In this document: piece after piece, positions 46,490 to 58,101 of the stretch
Layout: the number at the start of each line of letters is the position of its first letter
Position numbering within the stretch: position 1 is the stretch's first letter
NCBI GenBank assembly: GCA_015039365.1
Contig: WION01000017.1
Location: 428,282-492,281, forward strand
Length of the DNA stretch: 64,000 bases
DNA from: Amanita rubescens
Taxonomy: Eukaryota > Basidiomycota > Agaricomycetes > Agaricales > Amanitaceae
Reading direction: 5' to 3'
Notes under the pieces: generated by a model
Databases searched by the model: none
What the model saw: the letters and a program-made list of their open reading frames with translations, nothing else
Told to the model about the DNA's origin: nothing
Translations under genes and position numbers: made by a program

Positions 46490-47273
46490 ATGTTGTCTAT
46501 CACGTTTTCAAACATGTTGTTCTCGTGCGCGCTGCTTTTCTTCCTATTTACCACTTTTGTGGCCGCGGCTCCGACTACGAAGCTACAGAAAAGGGAATCT
46601 GGTTTGGAACATTTTGAAAAGAACATCGATTTTTTAGCAGCCGCAGGCGGTGAGTGGGACGTAGTATCGCATGACGTAAGCAGACTCTTTTTTACATTAT
46701 TCTGGTGTGTATCTGACATACCTAACAGGAGAGCTTGAGGACGGTAATATCGGCTTTTTGTATCCAAATCCTCGTTTATCTCACACTTCGTAGTTTAAAC
46801 CGCCTTTCGGGTTGATAGCCAAGCTCACATTCACTGTAAATCATAACAGTCGTATGCCCGATGGGAAAGATTTAATGGTTAAAGTACACTATCCGAGGGG
46901 TCCCCCTGCCACGGGAGATGCAACCAGATGGGCCCGCTTTGACCCCTCCCTCCCCATCTCTGGTACTTGGGAACGAAAGGCTACGGTCAGCATGTCGCGA
47001 TTTGAAGATGTACATGTCTCTTACGCACTGATCTTGGACTTCATACAGGGTAGTAAGATTAAAATTTTCCATAAGCTTGTGGAAGAAACACAACTTGGGG
47101 GGGCGCAGTACCCGCACGATTATTATGACTACTCGGGTCATTATTATTTTTTCAATATGATTACCCCGGGAACAGGCAAAGGCGTTGAAAGTGCAAAGGA
47201 AAATGAGGGCGGGAAAGGCGGAAGTGCAAACAGAAGCGAGGGGGGAAATTCGGAAGGTGAAAGGGCACACTGA
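46490..47273 (+). CDS. Secreted protein of unknown function
   Basis: Three exons: 46490-46675, 46729-46743 (only 15 nt) and 46794-47273; 226 aa. Signal peptide with a hydrophobic core (MLFSCALLFFLFTTFVAAAP), then TTKLQKRESG with a possible Kex2 KR site. The mature part is beta-rich and basic (LIAKLTFTVNHNSRMPDGKD, MVKVHYPRGPP, GTWERKATVSMSRFEDV, QLGGAQYPHDYYDYSGHYYF) and ends in a Gly/Ser/Glu-rich low-complexity tail. No cysteine pattern and no family recognised. Both introns have good borders and phase 0, and the frame only closes with both removed. Confidence 0.75.
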
Positions 47274-48756
47274 GCATTAGTGTACACTTTTCAAGCGACG
47301 ATCGATGCCACCACAACAGCCGTTAACTCGCGTCATCAGCAACCCCCATTTTTTAATTAAGTTTGATGCTTCACCCTTACACCCCGGACCCGGGATAATC
47401 GGGGAGGAGGCTAGATGAGAATCCGGACAAATTTTGGCCCAAAAACCCCAAACGCCTAGATTAGAATTCGGACAAAAGTGCCTCGTCCCGAGGGTGCCGC
47501 GACGACATGCCTCGACACTGAGCAGGGTGCGACGTAGATAGTAGTAGTATTATACTGGATTCATACGAATGAGTCAAGTAACGAGCTTGGAGAGAAATTT
47601 GCAATCGCCCGCTCCTTCAACAGTCATGAATATCAACATATCCGATACCTGCCTGTTCAACCCAAAGATTCACCTCCTTCACCTTGTACCAAGAAACGAA
47701 AGAAGCCGTACTAAACTCCCACTTTGAAAATGTCTTTCATCGACTTCAACAAGAATGGACCTACGTCGGTGAACTCATAAGTCTTTTCTTCTCTCCTCGA
47801 CCTCTCCTCTAGGCATCTTCGTTGATACTTAGCTCGTCACCCTCGCCGCGTACGTCAACCTTGGGCCTTGGCACTAATGATACAGCTCGATCCATGGTCC
47901 AGACGCCGTAGCCACCATCGGGTAGTTGGATTTCCCGTGTGTATACGGCAGAAAAGATGGTGTATCCAGGTGTCCGGCGCCCGCGCTAGCTAAATTGAGC
48001 CACTTGAGGTATTGGAGAGATTGGCGAAGGGGGTCATTAAGGGTGTCAGAGGAATCGAAGCCTGTAGGTCGCACCTTGGAATGAGCATTAGTTGTTAATG
48101 TAGGTAGGTATATGCTCACTAATGCAAGGATCGGTAGAGTAGCCTGAGGCGTGGCATGCCTAGAGTCATTTTTTTCGGAATCAGGGCTCAATAAGTTCTT
48201 GCTCGTCCCGGTCTAGGAATTGTGATGTTGAATCAGGTGGGCGGTATTGGATGTGTAGAGGAGTGCAATTCTGGGGCTTGCCTTTAGTTGTCACGGCAGG
48301 TCTCTGCAGCGTAACCGAACTTCGCACGACAAGTTTTAAGCATGCTGCATGGTACCGATAAAGACGAAAAAGCTCACTGCGTTCCAACTTCTGTCTTTTA
48401 CATAAACAAGTCCCCCAAGGGCCAACGGATGCGAGGCTGCCAAGTATGCGTCACTTCACTGCAACATTGAGCTCAATCTGTTGAAGAAGGTCATAATCCG
48501 GGAGCATACTAGCCTGTGCCGGCAGCACGGCGACCTCGGTGACTCGATTGTTTGGTTCAAGTAATCAAGGGTTGATGCTTGGCTAACAGGGGTCGGTGAT
48601 TGTCCAGGTTTTGTTGCCATACCAGCTTCCGATGACCGCTGCGGTTGCTATTGATGCCGCTCTCGTTCCAAGGATCTATGGCAACACTGGCACCGCCACA
48701 CTCAATAGTACTATAGATTTAACATCCACCGTTCGTATCGAGTTACATGCCTGAAT
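47274..48756. other. Intergenic, 1.5 kb
   Basis: Short ORFs only, no motifs. A plus-strand ATG near 47730 opens a 16-codon frame (MSFIDFNKNGPTSVNS) that could be a decayed first exon. Confidence 0.3.
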
Positions 48757-49345
48757 ATGCTCTTCACTACTTTGAAATTTTACGCCATCCTCGTTCTCCT
48801 ACTATTTGTCCCCACTACGGTTGTACGAGCCGCAGGAGAGGAGAACAAGGGTGGGGCAGCAACAGATGTCACTGCGCAGGCGCCGACTCGGAAACCCGTA
48901 AGTTACCGCTTGAATCTGTTTCTGGCTCAGGTTCTCACTGTAGGACCGAAAGCTACCTTCGAGCAGGGACCCTTGTCATTCTCTTTGCATAGGTGGCAAA
49001 ATCAAAAAGTACAGGGGGACGATGACGTTTGGGAGTGATGAGTATAACGGATGCTTAAAAGAGTGCCGGCGCTTGAAGAGGCTCCCGTTCAAAACCAAAG
49101 CTACCGTGGCTGATACTATACGCAGTATCGTATGTGACTGCATCAACCTTTTCCACTCAACTGGAAAATCTGATTCCTTTGATTCTTTATTACAGTGCTC
49201 AAAGCGCTGTCAAACGGGGGAATTTGATGGTACGGAGTACCAAGAGAACAGTGCAGATCACCGTGCGTGCGTGGTAAGATGCATGTCGAACCTGCAGCTT
49301 TCTGCAAGGAAAGGCTCGTCACTCGAATCGGGAGGAAAATACTGA
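48757..49345 (+). CDS. Secreted cysteine-rich protein with C-x3-C pairs
   Basis: Two exons, 48757-48897 and 48944-49345 (intron 46 bp, GTAAGT...TGTAG, phase 0), 180 aa. Signal peptide MLFTTLKFYAILVLLLFVPT and following, cleaved near VVRA. The mature part has ten cysteines in repeated pairs: CHSLC, CLKEC, CDC, CSKRC, CVVRC. C-x3-C pairs on helices usually form helical hairpins locked by disulfides. A later AG (TGCATAG) would also end the intron but gives an early stop, so the nearer acceptor is chosen. Function unknown; candidate apoplastic effector or antimicrobial protein. Confidence 0.75.
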
Positions 49346-49854
49346 GCCAAGCGATGCGTAGTGATTAGCTGTCTCACAGTTCATATATGTACGGCTCCGT
49401 TTATGGTCTACGCTGCTGCCGATCTACTATGTGATATACCATAATAACTTACGCGCAAGGATCTGACTTGAAGTGAGTTAGGGACTGTCAGGTTTGCGCT
49501 TATTCTGCAACGCCTTCTCGACGATATCAGCCGATCGCGATCACACGCGTTCCACATGCGCGGCTTGCGAGGAGTGATCGGCACCTACGCCAATTGCAAC
49601 CACCTTTGCATTGTATAACCTAGCCCCCAACGGCCCTAGCCCGGTTGCCGTGCTAACGCCTGATGTACTTATAAGTTATTGGGGATGTCCCAGGATGCCA
49701 CTTGAATGCAATCTATCAAACAGATGACTTGATGACGGTAATGGTAATTCCATCTGATTCCACGGAGATAGTTGAAGGAGCGCCATAAAACGAGAGATGC
49801 AATGCTTATATTGCACCGCGGGAATTGTGATCTCTGCCAGATGGTTCTGTACTT
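49346..49854. other. Intergenic
   Basis: No gene. Contains the partner of the dispersed repeat also seen near 46200. Confidence 0.4.
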
Positions 49855-50010
49855 AGAGCTGTAACTCCCGTTCATTTGTGGAAAAATATACAGTTTGTGT
49901 CTGTTAAACGATATCGGATCGCGTTGACGGTGGCTCCGAGGTACAAATGATATTGAAGTCTTTTGGGGTCGCAGTGGGACCAGGGTGAAGAATCTAGTAG
50001 GGCATAAGGA
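49855..50010 (-). pseudogene. Second Elp6 C-terminal remnant
   Basis: Minus-strand pieces LHPGPTATPKDFNII and YRLTDTNCIFFHK match the end of the ELP6 pseudogene at 42541-42690 (LHPGPATIPKDVSII, YRLTDASAVFFEK), but in shifted frames and with a stop after FFHK. Only the last ~50 codons are left. Confidence 0.7.
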
Positions 50011-50220
50011 ATGACGATGTCAGAAGTAGTCCAGGGAGCGATGTACCGACCCACCGTGTCCGGTCGAGACCCTGGTGGGTCGAATTGATGACACACTATT
50101 AAAATCGCGGTCTGAGCTTCTCGAGAGCAACTGTCCTTGACGTAATGTCCTACAGGGCGGACACAACCGCAACAAACAAACCACGCGATAGGCTGAGCCG
50201 TCGACCCGCTAAAGCCTGAG

Positions 50221-53209
50221 ATGCCTCCAAAGCTAAGCAAACGCCGGCAACGCGAACAAGAAGAATTAGAAGCTCTGAAAGCAACCCAAATACGGGGCGC
50301 ATCCAGCGATGAAGACGATTTGACCCCCTCCCTCTCGCGGTATACTAAAGTTGCTTCTTTCTCTCAGGTGCGCAGCTTTCAGCCCACATATCCTAGATCT
50401 TTGACTATTTCTTCTGTAGCTTATGGCCGCTGATGAAGAGAGTGAGCCGGAAAGTGAACCTGTGGGCGATGTGGCCACCAAGTCTGGCACCAGCAAGTCA
50501 TCCAAGGTAATGACTTATTACGTCATATGATACCCTTCCTCATCTACGAATTCTAGTCAAAAAAGCGAAAGAAGAAAGCTTCTGTTCCAGCAACATATCC
50601 TCACAATGCCGATAATCCAGAACCGAGCAAAAGTATCCAGGCTACTGGTACCACCGGTCCAAGACACAGCTCATCCAGCACCATTGCGACGCCGAGCTCG
50701 AAAAGCGAGAAGAAAGCGTTAAAGAAGGCAAAAGCAAAGGAAAAGAAAGCTGGGATGGACGATCTTGATCAAGTGTTAGCCGAGATGGCTATAAAGTACG
50801 TTGCCCCCACTGGCATGTGGTCAAGTCGAGTGACCCATGGGTAGGTATCCAGAGGCCCATAAAACATCCATGTCCTCTGCCGATTCCCAATCGCTTGTTA
50901 AACTTCTCTCCGTTTCACTCGCCCACCTCGACAGCGAGGCTGAACTGCGCAAGTTTTTTGGTTCAAAAGTCATCCAAGCGACAAAAGCATCATCAAGTTC
51001 TGGTGGTAGACGGCAAGGCACTTCCGCCGTGCTCCGGTCTAATTTAACGAAACCCAAACCGACCTGGTGGGCCGCTAAACAAAGAGAGGGATTGTCTATC
51101 CGGGCGTATACGGATGAAGAAGTCGAGGAAAAACTGGATAGACACGAATGGGATGCAGTTGGAGAAGAGAAATGGTGGACGGTGGAGTATAGCAAGAAGT
51201 ATAAGAGCATGACCAAGGCGTTTATGAGTACGGTTATGTCTGGAGGTATGTGTCAAGTTTCCTGGATTGGGATGTATAGTGAAGGTCGTATGCCAGATCC
51301 GCAGGGATTTTGGAATCTTCTAGGGAAACTTCCATGGCACGCGGATACGTTGTTGCAAGTAGCAGAAGTTCACAGGCATAGAGAAGGTAGCGTTATATCT
51401 TGTAGCTGCCAACAATCTTTGTTTCTGACTAGCATACAGAATGGGCGCAGGCAGTGGACTTTGTTGATAGAGCGTTGTTCACATATGAACGATCTTTCAT
51501 TGGCACGTTCAACTTTACAAGCGGTCAAAACCGGATGGATTTTGACCGCGTAGAGAATCGGCCATTTTTCCTCGCGATCCATAGACAGATTACGTATGTT
51601 CTCTTTTTCTTTCACTTTTTGGTGTTTATCTCACTCACCATCCAGAGATTTTCAACGCCGGGGATGTGTTCGCACTGCATTCGAGTTTGCGAGACTTTTA
51701 TATTCCCTAGATCCGTGGTCGGACCCACATGGCGCGCTATTCCATCTAGATCTGCTGGCTCTGAAGGCTCCAGGGATGCATCAGTGGCTTTTGGAAGTTT
51801 ATGACGTTTTTCTGTCAAGGCGTCGCAATCGCCCTCAGGAGAAGAGAGATGCGAGGATGGACCCTAGTGTACTGCCTGGCTGGGCATATTCTAGGGCATT
51901 GGCGTTGTGGATGATGGAAGATGCGAAGAAAGACAAAGTGAGGCGTCATCTTCTTTCAAGATAAAGCCAAATTGATCCTTGAGCGTAGGATCATAAAGCA
52001 AGTAGTAAAGCGCTTGAAGAGGCTATCATGTCGTTCCCTTCGATTGTTCCACTTCTCGCTGATAAAATCGACGCTACCATTCCTAATACCGTCCGAACAA
52101 ACAAAGACTTCAAAATAGAAGTCGATGGAGTGTGAGTCTCCAGCTGCCTTTTACAACAACTGCTAAGGAATTAAACAATCCATCAGCTACCTGTCTCTCA
52201 CAAACTCTATTCTGCACATGCTATCGCATCTTTACGCTCAACACGCATTTGGCATTTGGAAAGAACCTGCTCACAGCACATGGTTCACCTCGGTCGTATC
52301 CTCTCTCTCCGCAACCCTACCGCCCTCCTTGCCCATGACTCCGCAACGTTCCGATTTCCTTCGCCTTTATGAGCAAAATGCGAACTTGCGGTACTCTGCA
52401 TACAGGCACATCATCGTGTTGGAATCATCTTACCGCAAGCTATTCTCCTTCATGCCTCGGGAAGTCACGGAATCCAGATCGTTTGCATGCGATCCGTTGC
52501 CTCCACCAAGCGCTGTGACGAAGTACGATGAGGAGTTCTTCGAAGGCGTAGATGACGCTTTCGGGGAGGTCGGTACGGGAACGAGGAGGCAGAGGGAAGC
52601 AAACCGGAGGAGATTGGCTCATCTTATCCAGGATGATGTGGTCTTGCGCCAGATACAGGTGAAACCCTTACAAAAAAAATGGATTTTTGGCCCTTAATAA
52701 TGTATTCCCCAGGAAGTGTTTGACGGAAATCCTCCTTTGGCGGAGAGGTTCCCTGGCGGCGTGATGGAGTTTGCGCAGTTCGTGGAGCAGCTGCCTGATG
52801 AAGCGTTGGATGATTTGGTCCTTCAGTTTCAGATGGGGGCGGTGCAGCAGGAAGAGGGTAGAATGCCTGGTGATTTTGATGATGGTGGTGCCGACATCGA
52901 AATTGGTGAAGGGCAGGGTGATCCTGATGGTGTTGAGGCTTACGGAGAAGGTGTGAGAGAGATTGAGCAAGGGCGCAATGGTGAGAATGAAGACGAGAAT
53001 GAAGACGAGGACGAAGACGAAGATGAAGAAGATTCTCCTGTGAGTGGTTGTCTCGTTATCATTGAGGATATGGGTACTAATGTGCGTGACAGGCGCTTAT
53101 ACGTGGGCTGAGGAACATTATTGGCCGATTTTGGGGAAGAAGTGCCCGGGCCGACGACTCGACGTCGGAAGATGAGGCGGAGCCCATCGATGACACGGGT
53201 GTTGACTAG
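50221..53209 (+). CDS. RQC1: TCF25-family protein, ribosome quality control subunit Rqc1
   Basis: About ten short introns, for example exons 50221-50367, 50420-50506, 50557-50795, 50845-51245. N-terminal basic and acidic disordered part (MPPKLSKRRQREQEELEALK, KKRKKKAS). Then the conserved TCF25 body: PTWWAAKQREGLSIRAYTDE, EEKWWTVEYSKKYKSMTKAF, DPQGFWNLLGKLPWHADTLL, DFVDRALFTYERSFIGTFN, NRPFFLAIHRQIT, FEFARLLYSLDPWSDPHGAL and PGWAYSRALALWMMEDA. A long acidic tract (ENEDEDEDEDEDEED) precedes a conserved C-terminal exon (GLRNIIGRFWG). Rqc1 works with the E3 ligase Ltn1 and Cdc48 on 60S subunits carrying stalled chains. Housekeeping gene. Confidence 0.92.
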
Positions 53210-53304
53210 ACCATATCGTACAATTCATATTCACATTTCGGCGTATAAGCAGGTATACTTGGGAGGTATACAGTCTAGTATGTTTTCTATGCTCGGGTAT
53301 TCCC

Positions 53305-54458
53305 TTAATCAGAGAAGTACTGTGGCAGGATGAACCCCAACTTTCTCCTGTCTTCTTCCTTGGGCTTTTCAGGCCTCGGCAGGATGCTGTTTTTCATCGA
53401 TCCGACTTCCTCCAGTAACAGCTCTGCTCCACTTACACCGTTAGTCTCCCCATCTATAACTTGATGCAACTCGTCCAACACCGTTGCGGCGACATGCCTC
53501 GACGTGTCCGCATTCGCTTGAAGCGTCTTGAACACCTCTGCGGCAGTAACCACATCCGAATGTGGTCTCCAAGAATCGTAATCTGTCGCGGTAGCAATCA
53601 AGGCGTAGCTGCAACCAATTTTTTAACCAAATCCAGACGATATGCACTGACGCACCTCAACTCAGCCTCCCTAGCCAATTTGGCCTCGGGCAGCACACTC
53701 ATATTGATCAAATCACCTCCCCATTGTCTGTACATCAAACTCTCGGCCCTCGTCGAGAACTGCGGGCCCTCCATACACACGATGCACTTATCCCTAAACA
53801 GCCTTACTTGCCTTCCAGACTCCTTCTCTGCTTGCTCCAACGCCTTCTCGACCCTGCCTTCCAACCATCTCACGAGCTTCATGCTAAACGGATCTCCAAA
53901 CGCCGTATGCGCGACGACGGAGGTTCCTTCAAAGAAGCTCGCAGGTCGGATGCCCTTAGTCCGGTCGATGATCTGAGTGGGGAGGACGAATGAGCCTGGC
54001 GCGATTTCTTCGCGGAGGGAACCGACGGCGGAGAATGCGATTATGACGCGGACGCCGAGCGATTTGAGAGCGGCGATGTTGGCGCGGCAGGGGACAACGG
54101 ATGGGGAGATGCTGTGGCCTTTGCCGTGGCGGGTTAGAAAGGCGATTTGGGTCCCCGTTGGGAGGGAGCAGATGGTTATCGGAGAGCTGGGGAATCCCCA
54201 AGGCTGGAATTATACAATAATAAGAGATCGGGATTCGGGTTGGGATTTGGAAGACGTACTGTTTCTGGGTTGACATGTTTTCTGTATTATATCGTTAGCC
54301 AAGAGAGCTTACTTAAAAGATGAGCAAAACGTACACAAAAGAAAGGTTATCAAGGTGGTAAAGGCCACTGCCGCCGATAACGCCAATCAAGACTAGATAA
54401 CAGTTCTTCGACTGAGCCGCAAGTGGAAAGCCTTTTGCTCACCTTTCTCGTCCGTCAT
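53305..54458 (-). CDS. MEU1: S-methyl-5'-thioadenosine phosphorylase
   Basis: Minus strand, ATG at 54458 ([19 protein letters not shown] after splicing), stop at 53305. Short exons join as LDNLSFVKHVNPETPWGFPS; then [53 protein letters not shown], the substrate motif [20 protein letters not shown] with [20 protein letters not shown], and ATDYDSW. It splits methylthioadenosine with phosphate into adenine and methylthioribose-1-phosphate in the methionine salvage pathway. A 12-residue C-terminal tail ([12 protein letters not shown]) follows the core. Convergent with RQC1, with 95 bp between stop codons. Confidence 0.93.
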
Positions 54459-56044
54459 TTCAAGTCGAGTGTATTATCCAAGTCTCACTGTGCGAATTTC
54501 GCAACGCTCGGTCCTTGAAATGCCAATGGCCAAACGGAATTTTTCGACCTCATCGAGCGATCGAACGTTTCAATCTTATCGATTTCCTGAGAGCGGCTTA
54601 TGTCAGCCGCCGTCGTCACGGCGTTATATTGCTCGTTTATCGGCGGCTCATTTGCCTTTTTCCTTGTTCTTCATTGGTTACTATTCATAGAACTCTATCA
54701 TCTCTGGCAGCGCTCACAGCACAAACTGAACACGAGTGAGTGCTTTTATTTGTATAAGATCTTACCAAGGCTACGGTAACGGTATTAGTACTTTTTCGGT
54801 CAAGCTGACCGCCCACTACGTAATGAGCTTGGAACGACAAAGGAAGACCATTGGTGGCTTCGTAAATCACCAAGTGCCTTAGAACTCAGACCATCTGATG
54901 CCATCTTGCCCCATCTTAGCCATGATCCAAATCTCCTAACTGATCGGCCCGGCTTGATCCATTAACAGTAAGCTCAAACCTTGTGCTTTTGGTACTTCAC
55001 TGACCGCCACACACTGGCAGCACACGAACCTGTTGCTTGTGTTTAATAAAATATGGACAACCGTTTTGCGTCAGGTATGCTTGCCATTGTATAAACGCTT
55101 GAGTGAAAAAATGAAGAGGTTAAACTTCAACAATTTGTCGTGTCCAGATAAGTCGCGCATCAGGAATGAAAATGAGCTTCGTTGATGTCCCCAAAAAATG
55201 TTGGGTTCCGAAGTTACCTTGTGTGTAACGATGCGAAAGCTAGGACGAGTCAACGCACCCCAGCAGGGCTCAAAGAAGTGACAACGAGGCCGGTCGGTGA
55301 ACCAGCCGGTAGTACAAAGTTGCTATGCGTTGCTATGAACTTGGGGCTTCTTTGAGGACAAGCCGTCGAGGGAGAAGCTTGGGTTATTAATCAAAACGCA
55401 CCGTGAAACTTTTCTGCGTTGTCCTGTTAAAGGTTTCTAATAGATGTTACTGTGATACTGGATCTTACGCGTCGTGTAATTGAAGGCAAGGCAGCGTGAG
55501 TTGTTTGACTTTTCCCATTCCAAAAAGCGTCGTTCAATGCACGACTTTCTCCTTTGGGTAGCCGCAGGGAGAGGTAGCGTATGAATCCCCAGGGCGATGG
55601 TAGTAGGATTGAACGGCATCGCGGCCCATGTAATCCCATATCCGAGGGGAAAGCCCCGAGGCCTATCTATTCCAGTGCAATTAGCAAGAAGACACTAAGG
55701 TCACCACTGGCATTATTTGAGTATAAGGGTCGCGCACACAAAGCCCTGCTTCTTGAACAACACATACCTATAATAGAGTTGAAGTGCGCTCAGCGTGTCC
55801 GAAAGTCCCACCGACCCGTTTCAGGACAAACATCCTACAATTGGTAGTACTGTTGCCCGTTATATACAGGCGAGAGATTTAAGTAAATAACAGTAGTAGT
55901 AGTGCTAGCTACAAAATTTAATCGACACGACGCTAGTTAAACACGGAGACTATATATGTATCGAGAGTCCGGACAAGACATGGAATAAATCAAAAAGGAG
56001 TGGATAGACACGGCGGGTAAGTAGGAGTCAATGAATGAGTGGTA
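54459..56044. other. Intergenic, 1.6 kb
   Basis: No gene. Contains a short inverted repeat ctcaaagaag (about 55269) and cttctttgag (about 55347). ORFs are short and overlap on both strands. Confidence 0.4.
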
Positions 56045-56317
56045 TCAGATACAATGCCATCGGCAGGCGGGATCGGGTTGCGGTGAGGCCTCGCGAGCGT
56101 TCTAGAGTAAGAGAAGGTCAGAACCGCGCCGTAGATTAAAATTGGGAGATTATATACCAAAGCAGCATCCTCGACATCAGGGGCAGGAAGGGGCGCTGCG
56201 AGAGCGAGGGTAATTACTAGAATAATAAGAACGTAAACGATCGTCTCAAAATTCCAAAAAAAAAGGGGAGAACTCACGGCAGGAAACGATGACGGCGGAG
56301 AAGACCTTGATCTGCAT
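56045..56317 (-). CDS. 51-aa secreted peptide precursor
   Basis: Three exons on the minus strand: 56317-56278, 56216-56158 and 56101-56045. Introns 61 and 56 bp; the second has GTATAT, a CTGAC branch point and CTCTAG. The precursor has a signal peptide (MQIKVFSAVIVSCLITLALA), a Pro/acidic spacer (APLPAPDVEDAALNAREA) and ends SPQPDPACRWHCI. The mature end carries two cysteines four apart. Without the second splice a longer hydrophobic frame of similar length opens, which looks less natural. A TATATATAAT lies on the minus strand at about 56440-56430. It is not a CaaX pheromone (ends in CI). Function unknown. Confidence 0.6.
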
Positions 56318-58101
56318 CTTTATGTATGTCAGGCAAGGAAGGATATGAGGTTAGCCCGTGAGGTCGCGTCAAGCGTCAGAGAAGGGCTGTTTAGTTTGTT
56401 GCTTTGAACTAGAGGGTCGATTGAAGCCATTATATATATGCTGTAAGTTCTATTCCTAGAATTACAGGAAAGCCGAAAAGACAAGGACAAGGTCATGGCC
56501 GTGGTAGGTAGCAACTGGACTTGGCAAGGAACACACTGCAAATTGTTAAATGCGATACCACATCGCGCTGATGTTTGTTGTCAACTTGTCAACGGGACAG
56601 ACCTGATCGTAACGTTGGATGAGCGTGTGTCCATAGTGGGTGTGTGGATGTGTGCCTAGGTTGAAGCGAAAAAAGGAGAAGCCGGGACACAGCCAATAGA
56701 ATAGGTAAGTTGCGTGATTCGCTACTGCTGGACGAGGTGTTGTTCCGGATTAGGAATGGCGTTTGTTGTGATTGGACGGAAGAGCGTAACAAGCTGTCAC
56801 ATTGTCAACGGGCGGACTCGGAGGTATCTTACACTGGAGGCGCTGGGAACTGCGGTGATTGAGTGGGCGAAAATATATTATATATAGTGCTTGGGACAAG
56901 GACGCTCACGGATTTGGGTGCAGCTTTATGGACGACGACTACAAGGTTGTGGTTGTGATTGGGACCCGGTCACAGTTTTTAATGTGACTCGCGCGACAAG
57001 GTCATGCTTGGATACAGCCTCAAGCTTCAATAGCTTTCCCAAAAGGAAGTTCACTTCTGAACACCCTAGAAGTTTTTGTGTGCGCAGCGCTCATCCATAG
57101 TCCAATTTGAAATCAAAGAAAAACGTACACGATAGGGAAAGCAGGCGAGGGCAGTGTGGTATGTACGTCCTTCTTTCCCTTCCTGCCCACACTAGTAATA
57201 ACCACGCAAAAACTCGCAGCCGATGTCAGCATACCCTGAGTCTATTACTTAAAATACTAAGGATTAGCGGTTAGGACGTCGCAATCCCTAGTGAGGGTAG
57301 ATCAAGGTTCACGGACAAAGCAAGTAATCCGATGTCATCTCATTTCCTAAGTTCGCCCCTCCTCTATCTATTCAAGGCAGGACGATGACCTACCGGCTAC
57401 AGTCAAATTATGATGTACGCGTCGTCTGACCTGGCGATGATCTATGTTCTTCCACCACGTCAAGCTCCACTTGCCATCATTTGAGAAAATGCCAACTCAA
57501 AGGAGCTAACCCCATCAAACGTTGGTGGCGTCACTGACGAATTTTTACGAACATGGGATTGAACTCAACCGCAAGTGCGCTCCGTACACCCGAATCTGCG
57601 AGGTCGACACCGGCAAGACTATCCGTAATTTTCCATTCGTATCACTTTACATTAGCAAGATAGAAATTAGGGTTACGTATGGACAATGAGCTCGTGCGTC
57701 GAAACGCTAATATGGTCGGGCAAACTACCGGTAAACTATACGTACCTGGTCCGAAACGCGAAGTTGAAAGAGAGTATGTGATGAGAAAGCTAAAGTCCGT
57801 TACCCACCGCTGCCGACGGGCATTGTGATTCCGAAACAAAAACCCACTGATAAATAGAAGACGTAATAATTTTTTGTGAGGCTGAGATATGCACAATATG
57901 ACGACATCGGGCAGAGAGGAAAGGGAGGAGAGTTTGGCTGGCTAGATAAGGGCCTAGAGGTATAAGAAGGGACGGGACCAAGTGACGTGCTTAACGTAAG
58001 TGGTCCACTTGGGTACGCCTACCGAACTTGCTCCCAATTAGCCTCATGGCTGATGATTTTTACCTCCGCCAGCTCCAATTTCGCCCCAAACGCTGAACAA
58101 A
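56318..58101. other. Intergenic, 1.8 kb
   Basis: Holds the peptide gene's TATA box and the upstream region of the F-box gene. No further gene recognised. Confidence 0.4.

Noticed and set aside
56158..56277. Long hydrophobic form of the 56 kb peptide gene (95-codon frame)
   Set aside because: It needs a GTG start inside an intron and retention of an intron with excellent donor, branch point and acceptor.
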